From NCBI RefSeq assembly GCF_003626645.1, contig NZ_RBAM01000017.1:1-64000 (forward strand): a stretch of 64,000 nt of DNA. Reading direction: 5' to 3'. Within the stretch, counting starts at the first letter, position 1; each line of letters begins with the position of its first letter. The position numbers were made by a program, and so were the translations under genes. The DNA comes from Streptomyces klenkii. Lineage in GTDB: Bacteria; Actinomycetota; Actinomycetes; Streptomycetales; Streptomycetaceae. Positions 1 through 9,137 of this stretch are shown here, one piece after another. The notes below the pieces were generated by a model. It was not told the DNA's origin. It saw nothing but the letters and a program-made list of their open reading frames with translations, and searched no databases.

Positions 1-95
1 CCGTCGCGGCCGAGCTCAACAGCCGCCCACGCAAAACGCTCGGCTGGGAAACCCCAGCCGAGCGTCTCGCTAAGCTTCTGGCCACAGCCAGTTGA
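1..95 (+). CDS. 3' end of an IS30-type transposase (partial)
   Basis: Only the last 30 codons are inside the window, read in frame from base 3 to a TGA at 93-95. The peptide contains ELNSRPRKTLGWETPAERL, a typical C-terminal motif of IS30-family DDE transposases, where it follows the catalytic glutamate. The rest of the gene lies to the left, so it is not possible to say whether the element is intact. The inserted sequence would end shortly after base 95, but no terminal repeat can be confirmed without the left end. It sits about 60 bp from a tRNA gene. Confidence 0.6.
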   Translation, partial: VAAELNSRPRKTLGWETPAERLAKLLATAS

Positions 96-154
96 TCACT
101 GTGTTGCTACGACCCCTCGAATTCGCCCGGGAGGGGCGTGCGGTATGGAGCGAG

Positions 155-227
155 CGCCCCCGGCAGGACTCGAACCTGCGGCCAAGCGCTTAGAAGGCGC
201 CTGCTCTATCCACTGAGCTACGGGGGC
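155..227 (-). tRNA. tRNA-Arg (anticodon UCU)
   Basis: The minus strand folds into a full cloverleaf: acceptor arm GCCCCCG/CGGGGGC, D-arm GCTC/GAGC, anticodon stem GGCGC/GCGCT around the loop CTTCTAA, and T-arm GCAGG/CCTGC around TTCGAGT. The anticodon TCT reads AGA, a rare arginine codon in high-GC actinomycetes. The 3' CCA is not encoded, as is usual in Streptomyces. Confidence 0.95.
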
Positions 228-523
228 CGGTGTGCGGCGGTGTCGCGGACGGCTGAAGCCCCGGGCTCGGTGGTGCCGTGACCTTGCCGGGGACAAGGAT
301 AGGGCTCCGCTCACCTCGTCCCGGTTGCTTCACCTCCGTGCCACGATGTGGAGGTTTAGTGAAGCGGTCCTGATAATCGCAGGCGGGTACGAATCTTGCA
401 CCGTTTTTCACGCCTCAGGCGACGGGTGTTGTGTACTCGTTATGCCTGAGCCCCGTGCGCCACGCCTCGCGCGCCATGGCCTATACGCTTCAAAATCACA
501 CCAGAATTGGGCATTCTGCACGT
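228..523. other. Intergenic, no gene seen
   Basis: This 296-bp stretch between the tRNA and dynA has reading frames on both strands, but none shows a credible start with a ribosome site or a recognisable protein. It should hold the promoters for the tRNA (minus strand) and for dynA (plus strand). No strong inverted repeat was seen. Confidence 0.4.
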
Positions 524-2152
524 GTGGCGACCTTGGACGTACGGCCCCGACTGCTCGACGCACTGTCCGCACTGCGTGACCGTGTCGACGCCGCACGCTT
601 CCCCCTTCCCCTTCCCGGCGCCGCCCGCGCCCGCCGGAACCGTGCCGAACTCCTGGCGCAACTCGATGACTACTTGGTGCCCCGCCTGTGCGCCCCCGAA
701 GCGCCGCTGCTCGCGGTCGTCGGGGGTTCGACGGGGGCCGGCAAGTCCACCCTCGTCAACTCCCTGGTGGGGCGGCGGGTCACTGAGGCGGGGGTCCTGC
801 GGCCGACGACCCGTACGCCTGTACTGGTCTGCCACCCGGACGACCACCACTGGTTCGCGGGGCAGCGCGTCCTGCCCGAACTGCGCCGCGTCTGGGTGCC
901 CGCCCAGGACGTCTCCACCCTCTACGACCCCGACCCCGACGCCCGCCGCGGGGACGAGGACGACGCCGCCGAGCCCCCGTCCCTGCGCATCGAGACCGAC
1001 CGCGCCATGCCGCCCGGGCTCGCCCTCGTCGACGCCCCCGACATCGACTCCCTCGTCGCCCGCAACCGCGAGCTCGCCGCCGAGCTGATCTGCGCGGCGG
1101 ACATCTGGGTGCTCGTCACCACCGCGACCCGGTACGCCGATGCGGTGCCGTGGCACCTGATGCGGACGGCCAAGGAGTACGACGTCACCCTCGTCACCGT
1201 GCTGGACCGGGTGCCCCACCAGGTCGCCACCGAGGTCTCCAAGCACTACGGGGCGCTGCTGACCGCCGCCGGCCTCGGGGACGTCCCGCGCTTCACCATC
1301 CCCGAGCTCCCGGAGTCCGCGGGCGGCGGCACCGGCCTGCTGCCCGACACCGCCGTCGCGGGGCTGCGCGCCTGGCTCCACCAGCGGGCGCAGGACCCCG
1401 CCGCCCGCGCCGTGGCCTCCGCCCGCACCGTCGCCGGGCTGCTGGCCTCCCTGGGGTCGCGGCTGCCCGGGCTCGCCGGTGCCGCCGCCGTCCAGCACGC
1501 CGCCGCGGTCCGGCTCACCCAGCGCGTGGAGGACGCGTACGCGAAGGCCACGGAGCGCGTACGGGACGGGGTCGCGGGCGGGGAGGCCCTCGCGGGCGAC
1601 GCCCTCACCCACTGGCGCGGCCACCCCGAGGACAGCACCTCCGACGAGCTGCTCGGCGCGCTCACGGCCGCCCTCGCCGCCCTGGTCGGCTGCGCCGTCG
1701 CCGCCGCCGACGAGGAGGTCGCCGCGGCCTGCGCGGGCGACCCCGCGGCGGACGCCGTCCTCGCCCCGCGCGACCCGGACGGCGCGGTCGGCCGGATCGG
1801 CGTCGCCGTACGCCGCTGGCGGCGCTGCCTGGAGGAGATCGCGGAGGAGGAGGTGCGGGCCGCCGAGCGCGCGGCCGGCCTCGACGCCGACCGGGCGGCC
1901 GCCCTGCTCGCCGCCGCCCTGCTGGGCGGCGGACAGGCCCGCCCGGCCGGGGAGAGCCTCGCCGAACTGCTCGGCGCCCAGGGCGCCCTGCGCCTGCGCG
2001 ACCGCGGCGGCCACCTCCTCGCCGAGTGCCTCGACGGCGTGCTCGACGCCGAGCGCGACCGCCGGACCGCCCCGCTGGAAGCCCTGGACGTCACCCCCGA
2101 CCACCAGGTCGAGCTCATCGCCGCGCTGTCCGTACTACAGAAGGAGAGGTGA
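524..2152 (+). CDS. dynA: Dynamin-like GTPase, probable DynA
   Basis: A 542-residue soluble protein with a GTPase domain. The P-loop GGSTGAGKST lies at about residues 67-76, followed by a switch-like RPTTRTPV stretch, a DAPDIDS motif that serves as the Walker-B/G3 element, and a helical, Ala- and Glu-rich C-terminal half typical of bacterial dynamin-like proteins. There are no membrane segments. Known family: Streptomyces DynA and DynB are encoded together and stabilise FtsZ rings during sporulation septation. The soluble first gene and membrane-anchored second gene match that pair. The GTG at 524 is preferred because homology-like sequence begins there; in-frame ATGs at 431 and 476 would add a non-conserved extension. 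The gene ends 5 bp before dynB. Confidence 0.8.
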   Translation: MATLDVRPRLLDALSALRDRVDAARFPLPLPGAARARRNRAELLAQLDDYLVPRLCAPEAPLLAVVGGSTGAGKSTLVNSLVGRRVTEAGVLRPTTRTPVLVCHPDDHHWFAGQRVLPELRRVWVPAQDVSTLYDPDPDARRGDEDDAAEPPSLRIETDRAMPPGLALVDAPDIDSLVARNRELAAELICAADIWVLVTTATRYADAVPWHLMRTAKEYDVTLVTVLDRVPHQVATEVSKHYGALLTAAGLGDVPRFTIPELPESAGGGTGLLPDTAVAGLRAWLHQRAQDPAARAVASARTVAGLLASLGSRLPGLAGAAAVQHAAAVRLTQRVEDAYAKATERVRDGVAGGEALAGDALTHWRGHPEDSTSDELLGALTAALAALVGCAVAAADEEVAAACAGDPAADAVLAPRDPDGAVGRIGVAVRRWRRCLEEIAEEEVRAAERAAGLDADRAAALLAAALLGGGQARPAGESLAELLGAQGALRLRDRGGHLLAECLDGVLDAERDRRTAPLEALDVTPDHQVELIAALSVLQKER

Positions 2153-2157
2153 CCACC

Positions 2158-4356
2158 GTGCGCCCCGCTGACCGATCCGCCGACCGATCTGCCGACCGCG
2201 CCGCCGAGGGAGCCGCTCCGGCCGCCCCTCCGCACCCCGACCCGGCCGCCGCCGCCCGCCCGCGCCCCTCCGCCGGCATCTGGGACGACGGCCTCATCGC
2301 CCGCCGCGCCCGCCCCGGCCGCCCCCCGCGCGCAGGCGGCGGCCCCGAAGCGCGCATCGCACCCCCGCCGCGCCCGGAGACCGCCCCGCGCCCTCCGTCC
2401 GCGCCCCCGCCGCACCCCGGCGCCGCCGTCCTCCGGCCGCGCCTGGACGCCCTGCGGGAGCTCGTCGGGCTGTCCCGGGCGCGGCTGGACCGGCGCACGC
2501 TCGCCGAGGCGGGGCGCGTCCTGGACGAGGCCGTCGCCCGCCAGCGGCACCCCCTCGACCTCACCGTCGTGGCCATCGCCGGGGCGTCGGGCAGCGGCAA
2601 GTCCACCCTCTTCAACGCGCTCGGCCGGGCCCAGCTCTCCGAGGCGGGCGTCCGCCGCCCCACCACCGCCGCGCCCGTGGCCTGCGTGTGGACGGAGGAG
2701 CCCGAGCGCGCGGACGGCGTCCTCGACCGGCTCGGCATCCCCGCCCGCTCCCGCCGGCAGCCGGTCCGCCCGTACGACCCGGCACTCAACGGGCTCGTCC
2801 TGCTCGACCTGCCCGACCACGACTCGGCCAGCCCCGGCCACCGCGAGCAGGTGGACCGGCTCCTGGGGCTCGTCGACGCGGTGATCTGGGTGGTGGACCC
2901 GGAGAAGTACGCGGACGCCGTCCTCCACGAGCGCTACCTGCGGCCGCTCGCGGGGTACGCCGAGGTGTCGTTCATCGTCCTCAACCAGATCGACCGGCTG
3001 GGCACGGACGCGGCGGACCAGGTCCTCGACGACCTGCGGCGGCTCCTGGACGACGACGGCATCGCGCTCGGCGAGCACGGCGAACCGGGGGCCGAGGTGC
3101 TGGCCCTGTCGGCCCTCACCGGCGACGGCGTCGGCGAACTGCGCGAGATCCTCGGCCGGTTCACGGCCTCGCGGGGCGCCGCGCTGCGCCGGCTGACGGC
3201 CGACGTCGACGGGGTCTCGGCGCGGCTGCGGGGCGCGTACGTGGCCGAGGGGCGGCCGGGGCTGACGGAGTCGGCCCGGCACGAGTTCGAGGACCGGCTG
3301 GCCGAGGCGGTGGGCGCCCAGGCGGCCGGGCTCGCGGCGGAACGCGCGTGGCTCCGGGACGCCGGACGGGCGTGCGGGATGCCGTGGATGCGGGCGCAGC
3401 GGTGGTACGTACGGGGGCGCGCGGGGCGGAAGGCGGCGGGCGGGGCGGGCGGGGCGAGTGGCGGGGAAGTGGCCGCGCATACGGGTACGGGTGCGAGTAC
3501 GGGTACGGGTACGACTACGGGCACGGGTACGACTACGGGCACGGGTACGAGTGTGACGGCGGCGTCCGCAGAGGCGTATGCGCCGCATGCTGTCGGCGAG
3601 AGCGGCTCCGCCCCGAGCCGCGCCGTCTCCCGGCCGCTCGTCGAGCAGGCCGTACGGGCCCTGGCCTACGAGGCGTCCACGGGGCTTCCCGACCCCTGGT
3701 CCCTGGCCGTGCGCGAGGCGGCGCGGCGCGGGGCCGAGGGCCTCGCGGAGGCCCTGGACGCGGCGTCCGCCGCGGCTGCCGCCGCAATGGCGGCGGCGGG
3801 GCCGGGGCGCGCGGGAATGTGGCGCACCGGGGCGCGCCGGGCGAGCGCCTGGTGCACGAGCGTGGGGCGCCAGGCCGGTTCTCCGGAGAGCGAAGGCCCG
3901 TCCGGAAGCCGCGCCTCCGGGCGGGCGGGCGACCGTACGGGAGGCCGCGCCGGCGGATGGATCATCGGCGGCCGGCGGGCGCGCGCGGGCGGCCCGGCCC
4001 GGCCGGTCCGGCCCGGCTGGTGGGCCGTGGCGGCCGCCGTGCAATGGGTGCTGTCGGTGCTTCAGGTGCTGACCGCGGCCTGGTTGCTGGTCCTGCTGAC
4101 CGGTGCCTGGGGCGGCGAGTGGTGGATCCCGGCGCTGCTGCTGGCGGGCGCCGTCGCGAGCGGCCCGGCCCTGGCCTGGTGCTGCCGGGCGATGGCCCGG
4201 GGCCCGGCCCGCCGCTACGGGCTGGAGACGGAGCGGCGGCTGCGCAACGCCGCCGCGGGCTGCGGGCGGGAGCGGGTGCTGGAGCCGGTCGCCGCGGAGC
4301 TGTTGCGGTATCAGGAGGTCCGCGCGCAGTACGTGATCGCGGCCGGGGAGGCCTGA
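2158..4356 (+). CDS. dynB: Membrane-associated dynamin-like GTPase, probable DynB
   Basis: A 732-residue partner of the preceding gene. A Pro/Ala/Arg-rich disordered head of about 90 residues precedes the GTPase domain (P-loop AGASGSGKST near 141-150, DLPDHDS, and NQIDRLG as the G4 motif). A helical region follows, then a Gly-Thr low-complexity linker near residues 441-465, then two hydrophobic segments close to the C-terminus (AVQWVLSVLQVLTAAWLLVL and IPALLLAGAVASGPALAW) that anchor it to the membrane. The GTG at 2158 has AAGGAGAGG 8 bp upstream. A GTG at 2149 overlapping the dynA stop would place that site too close. The role inferred from known DynB is septum formation in sporulating hyphae, acting with DynA. 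Confidence 0.8.
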   Translation: MRPADRSADRSADRAAEGAAPAAPPHPDPAAAARPRPSAGIWDDGLIARRARPGRPPRAGGGPEARIAPPPRPETAPRPPSAPPPHPGAAVLRPRLDALRELVGLSRARLDRRTLAEAGRVLDEAVARQRHPLDLTVVAIAGASGSGKSTLFNALGRAQLSEAGVRRPTTAAPVACVWTEEPERADGVLDRLGIPARSRRQPVRPYDPALNGLVLLDLPDHDSASPGHREQVDRLLGLVDAVIWVVDPEKYADAVLHERYLRPLAGYAEVSFIVLNQIDRLGTDAADQVLDDLRRLLDDDGIALGEHGEPGAEVLALSALTGDGVGELREILGRFTASRGAALRRLTADVDGVSARLRGAYVAEGRPGLTESARHEFEDRLAEAVGAQAAGLAAERAWLRDAGRACGMPWMRAQRWYVRGRAGRKAAGGAGGASGGEVAAHTGTGASTGTGTTTGTGTTTGTGTSVTAASAEAYAPHAVGESGSAPSRAVSRPLVEQAVRALAYEASTGLPDPWSLAVREAARRGAEGLAEALDAASAAAAAAMAAAGPGRAGMWRTGARRASAWCTSVGRQAGSPESEGPSGSRASGRAGDRTGGRAGGWIIGGRRARAGGPARPVRPGWWAVAAAVQWVLSVLQVLTAAWLLVLLTGAWGGEWWIPALLLAGAVASGPALAWCCRAMARGPARRYGLETERRLRNAAAGCGRERVLEPVAAELLRYQEVRAQYVIAAGEA
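3480..3552 (+). repeat. Degenerate hexanucleotide repeat inside dynB
   Basis: About twelve copies of a six-base unit of the form ACGGGT/ACGACT/ACGGGC run in frame and encode alternating Gly and Thr residues. The array separates the helical stalk from the membrane-proximal part of DynB. Its frame-preserving unit length means copy number can change without a frameshift. Confidence 0.85.
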
Positions 4357-4423
4357 GACCGGCCTGGTCGGTGACGGGAGGCCGGCCTGGTGAGTGGCGG
4401 AAGACCGGCCTTGTGGGGGACGG
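4356..4423 (+). repeat. Three imperfect 22-23 nt direct repeats upstream of ssbB
   Basis: Units beginning at 4356, 4379 and 4402 share the pattern AGRCCGGCCTGGTGNNTGRCGG. Each carries a GGCCGGCC or ACCGGCC core. The array starts at the last base of dynB and ends next to the DnaA-box-like site. Confidence 0.7.
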
Positions 4424-4425
4424 AG

Positions 4426-4434
4426 TTATCCACA
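4426..4434 (+). promoter_or_regulatory. DnaA-box-like nonamer
   Basis: TTATCCACA is an exact match to the classical bacterial DnaA box; the Streptomyces preference is TTGTCCACA. It lies 141 bp upstream of ssbB. A weaker TCGTCCACA occurs at 4445-4453. A role in controlling ssbB is inferred from position only. Confidence 0.45.
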
Positions 4435-4489
4435 AAAGCTCCCTCGTCCACAGCCTCCAGCGGGATGCCCCGAACACCGGCAGCATGGC

Positions 4490-4549
4490 TTCACGAAGCA
4501 GCTCGCGAGGCAGCTCACGGAGCAGTTCACGAAGCACTTCACGAAGCCC
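4490..4549 (+). repeat. Five tandem copies of a degenerate 12-nt unit
   Basis: Units at 4490, 4502, 4514, 4526 and 4538 follow TTCACGAAGCAG, with CTCGCGAGGCAG and CTCACGGAGCAG as variants. The array ends 25 bp before the ssbB start codon, in the expected leader. It is not in a recognisable gene. Confidence 0.8.
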
Positions 4550-4574
4550 GGACGGGGAAAGCGGGGGGATCCGT

Positions 4575-5060
4575 ATGAACGAGACGCTGGTGACGGTCGT
4601 GGGAAACGTCGCGACGGAGCCGGACTACCGGGAGGCGGCGAACGGCTCGTCGTCCGCGCGGTTCCGCTTGGCGGCGTCGGTGCGCCGCTGGGACCGGTCC
4701 AAGGAGGAGTGGGCGGACGCGTACACGAGCTTCTACACGGTGTGGGCGTGGCGCGCGCTCGCGGCCAACGTGGTGGCGTCGCTGGGCGTGGGGGAACCGG
4801 TCGTGGTCCAGGGCAAGTTGCGCATCCGGGAAGAGGAGCGCGAGGGAAAACGGTGGCTGTCGGCGGACATTGACGCGGTGTCGATCGGCCACGACCTGAG
4901 CCGGGGGACGTCGGTGTTCCGCAGGGTGACGCAACCGAGGCCGCTGCCGGCGGATCCGGTCCGGATGGCGGCGGCCGTGGGGGCCTCGGCGGAGGTAACC
5001 GCTCCGGCCATTCCGGATCGGGAGCCCGCGGCCGTCGGCGCCGAGGCGCCGCCCTTCTGA
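4575..5060 (+). CDS. ssbB: Second single-stranded DNA-binding protein (SsbB type)
   Basis: A 161-residue OB-fold protein. MNETLVTVVGNVATEPDYRE and the later FYTVWAWRALAANVVASLGVG stretch are typical of SSB. Unlike the essential SsbA, the C-terminus lacks the acidic DDIPF-type tip: it ends AVGAEAPPF, which keeps only a hydrophobic Pro-Pro-Phe end. Streptomyces are known to carry a short paralogue, SsbB, needed for chromosome segregation at sporulation, and its place beside dynAB fits that. A purine-rich GGGGGGA ribosome site precedes the ATG at 4575. Confidence 0.85.
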   Translation: MNETLVTVVGNVATEPDYREAANGSSSARFRLAASVRRWDRSKEEWADAYTSFYTVWAWRALAANVVASLGVGEPVVVQGKLRIREEEREGKRWLSADIDAVSIGHDLSRGTSVFRRVTQPRPLPADPVRMAAAVGASAEVTAPAIPDREPAAVGAEAPPF

Positions 5061-5203
5061 AAAGGCCGGTTTGTCCCGGCGATTTATCGATATTGCCGGG
5101 CCGGGCCGCGGCCCGCTGGTAACGATTCCGATTCGGATCGATTGAGCGGCCCCTCGGGTGGGGATGGCGCCGCGCCCGCTCCTTAAGATCACGTTCACAG
5201 CAA

Positions 5204-5264
5204 CGTGCAACGGGGGGCCGCGGCGACGTGTTCAACGGCTGCGAGCGACAGCGTGCAACGGGGG
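5204..5264 (+). repeat. Pair of 13-bp direct repeats upstream of the surface-protein gene
   Basis: CGTGCAACGGGGG occurs at 5204-5216 and again at 5252-5264, 48 bp apart. Both copies are in the 270-bp gap before the gene at 5331, so they may be regulatory or leader elements. No other gene is seen in 5061-5330. Confidence 0.6.
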
Positions 5265-5330
5265 CTTCTGAGTCTTGAGTTCGGTGGCGAGGCGCGCCGA
5301 CTTGTTCTGCGTTCGCCCGGAAGGAAGTCG

Positions 5331-6821
5331 ATGATTTCTGTCAGGAGGCGGGGATCCGCCCGCCTTGCCGCAGCCTGCCTGGCAGCAGGACTCGCCGCGG
5401 TGGGCACGATAGCCGCGGCGGGCCCCGCCGCCGCGGACGACGCGCCGCAGACCGCGGGAGGCGTCACCGCCACGCTCGGCCGCATCACGGCCGGCTCGGG
5501 CGTCGTGGTGCACGACCGGCACCGGACGGCCGAGATCCCGGCGGGTCTGTTCGAGATGAAGGTCGACGGCGGCGGCTCGCTGCAGACGTACTGCGTCGAC
5601 ATCCTCACCAACACCGTGGACGGCGCCCGCTACCGCGAGGTCGGCGCGGCCGAGTCGTCCCTGCACGCCAACAAGGACGCGGGGAAGATCCGCTGGATCC
5701 TCCAGCACTCCTACCCGCAGGTGAACGACCTCGCCGCGCTCGCCAAGGACGCGGGCGCGGGCCCGCTCGACGCCAACACCGCCGCCGCCGGCACCCAGAT
5801 CGCCATCTGGCGGTACTCGGACGCCGCTCAGGTCGACGCCAAGGACCCCGCGGCCGCCAAGCTCGCCGACTACCTCTACAAGGCCGCGAAGGACGTCGAG
5901 GAGCCCGAGGCGTCGCTGACCCTGAGCCCGCCGGCGCTCTCCGGCAAGCCGGGCCGCAAGCTCGGCCCGGTCACGGTGCGGACCACGGCGAGCAGTGTCA
6001 CCCTCACTCCTTCAGGTGATGCCGTGGCCAGGGGCGTGAAGATCGTCGACAAGGACGGCAAGCCGGTCGCCGCCACCGGCAACGGCGGCGAGTTCTACGT
6101 GGACGTCCCGGCGGGCGCCCCCGACGGCTCCATGTCGCTGAAGGCCTCGGGCGCCGCCAAGGTCCCGGTCGGCCGGGTCTTCGCCGGCGATCACACCACC
6201 ACCCAGACGCAGATCCTGGCCGGCTCCAGCGAGAGCACGGTCTCCGCGGGTGCCACCGCGCACTGGACGGCCAAGGGCGCGGCCCCGGCCCTGTCCGCCC
6301 GCAAGAACTGCGCCAAGGGCGGCGTCGACGTCACCGCCGACAACCAGGGCGACGCCCCCTTCACCTACGAGCTGGCCGGCCGGACGCACACCGTCGCCCC
6401 CGGCCGCTCCGAGACCACCCTGGTGAAGGTCGGCGAGGACCGGGCCTACCGGTTCACGATCACCGGGCCGGGCGGGCTGTCCAGGACCTTCTCAGGGATC
6501 ATGGACTGCGCGACCCTCGCCGCCACCGCGGCCGCACCCCCGGCCGGGGACGCCGCGGGAGCCGCCCCCGAGGCCGGGGAGGACTCCGGCGCTGCGGGCT
6601 CCGGCGACGGCGGCACCAAGGCCACCCTGGCCTCCCGCATGAGCCCGGCGTCGACCGGCGGCGGCAGCGGCAAGGCGGCCGTCAGGGCCGACGGTGACCT
6701 GGCCGCGACCGGCGGCAGCAACACCACCCCCACGATCGCCGGGATAGCGATCGCCCTGATCGTCGCCGGCAGCGGCGCGGTCTACCTCCTGCGCCGGGAG
6801 CGGGCCTCCGCCGGGGAGTGA
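5331..6821 (+). CDS. Thioester (TQxA) surface protein with LAxTG sortase anchor
   Basis: A 496-residue exported protein. A Tat/Sec-like signal (VRRRGSARLAAACLAAGLAA) ends at AAADD. The N-terminal thioester domain shows the reactive cysteine in QTYCVDI and its partner in TQIAIWRYSD, the TQxA motif. In Gram-positive bacteria these residues form an internal Cys-Gln thioester that can attach covalently to partner surfaces. Beta-sandwich-like repeats follow, then a Ser/Gly/Ala-rich wall-spanning stretch. The C-terminus is a sorting signal: LAATGG, a hydrophobic helix, then LLRRERASAGE. LAxTG is the class E sortase signal of actinomycetes, so wall attachment in aerial hyphae is a fair inference. 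The start at 5331 has GGAAGGAAG just upstream. Confidence 0.85.
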   Translation: MISVRRRGSARLAAACLAAGLAAVGTIAAAGPAAADDAPQTAGGVTATLGRITAGSGVVVHDRHRTAEIPAGLFEMKVDGGGSLQTYCVDILTNTVDGARYREVGAAESSLHANKDAGKIRWILQHSYPQVNDLAALAKDAGAGPLDANTAAAGTQIAIWRYSDAAQVDAKDPAAAKLADYLYKAAKDVEEPEASLTLSPPALSGKPGRKLGPVTVRTTASSVTLTPSGDAVARGVKIVDKDGKPVAATGNGGEFYVDVPAGAPDGSMSLKASGAAKVPVGRVFAGDHTTTQTQILAGSSESTVSAGATAHWTAKGAAPALSARKNCAKGGVDVTADNQGDAPFTYELAGRTHTVAPGRSETTLVKVGEDRAYRFTITGPGGLSRTFSGIMDCATLAATAAAPPAGDAAGAAPEAGEDSGAAGSGDGGTKATLASRMSPASTGGGSGKAAVRADGDLAATGGSNTTPTIAGIAIALIVAGSGAVYLLRRERASAGE

Positions 6822-6872
6822 GCCCCCGGCGCGCGGGCCGCGGGGCGGGGGCCGGCGCCCCGTCCGGGGCGC

Positions 6873-6896
6873 CCGGAGGGCCGCAAGGCCCTCCGG
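6873..6896 (+). terminator. Hairpin with GCAA tetraloop
   Basis: CCGGAGGGCC, loop GCAA, then GGCCCTCCGG forms a perfect 10-bp stem 52 bp after the stop of the surface-protein gene. No T-tract follows, as is common in Streptomyces. Confidence 0.65.
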
Positions 6897-7038
6897 CGGC
6901 CGCCCGCCCGGCGGACTGTGAGCGGATCGCCCCCGTATCGGGTTTCCGCCCCGGGCGTCCGGTGCGGCAAGATGGGTGTATCTGCCCTCACGCGGCGGAG
7001 CCGCACATTGGCCCTTCTCGATTGCCGGACGGTTTCTC

Positions 7039-8703
<1,665 letters not shown>

Positions 8704-8705
8704 GC

Positions 8706-9137
8706 ATGGCGCGTCACCTCTACTCCTGCCCCCTGCGCTGGTCCGACATGGACGCCTTCGGCCATGTCAACAACGCGGTCTTCATCCGCTACCTCGAAGA
8801 GGCACGGATCGACTTCATGTTCCGGCTGGCGCCGGGGGAGGGGAGCACGTCGTTCCAGGGCGGGTCCGTCGTGGCCCGGCACGAGATCGACTATCTGCGC
8901 CCCTTGGTGCACCGGCATGCGCCGGTGACCGTGGAGACCTGGGTGACCAGGGTGGGCGCCGCGTCGCTCACCGTCGCCTACGAGGTCAAGGACGAGGACC
9001 AGGTGTACGTGCGGGCCAGCACCGTCGTCGTCCCGTTCGACTTCGAGGCCGGCCGGCCTCGCCGGATCACCGACGAGGAGCGCATGTTCCTGGCGGAGTT
9101 CCAGGACGACGCCGCGGAGGAGGCCGTCGCCGCATGA
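8706..9137 (+). CDS. Hotdog-fold acyl-CoA thioesterase (YbgC/FadM type)
   Basis: A 143-residue single hotdog domain. RWSDMDAFGHVNNAVFIRYLEEARI near the N-terminus is the 4-hydroxybenzoyl-CoA thioesterase signature, with the catalytic Asp in SDMD. The substrate cannot be read from the sequence. It lies 2 bp after ettA and overlaps the next gene by 4 bp (ATGA), so the three genes form one transcription unit. Confidence 0.85.
   Translation: MARHLYSCPLRWSDMDAFGHVNNAVFIRYLEEARIDFMFRLAPGEGSTSFQGGSVVARHEIDYLRPLVHRHAPVTVETWVTRVGAASLTVAYEVKDEDQVYVRASTVVVPFDFEAGRPRRITDEERMFLAEFQDDAAEEAVAA

Noticed and set aside
431..523. Longer N-terminus for dynA from the ATG at 431 or 476
   Set aside because: The added residues show no family similarity, and the DynA-like sequence begins at the GTG at 524.
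440..2104. Long open frames antisense to dynA, dynB, ettA, pepN, S8 protease and others
   Set aside because: They mirror the codon structure of the real genes, have Ala/Arg/Pro/Gly-rich or low-complexity products without motifs, and lack ribosome sites. Such shadows are normal at this GC content.
3480..3552. CRISPR-like array
   Set aside because: The repeat is a short in-frame hexamer array with no spacers, inside a coding sequence.
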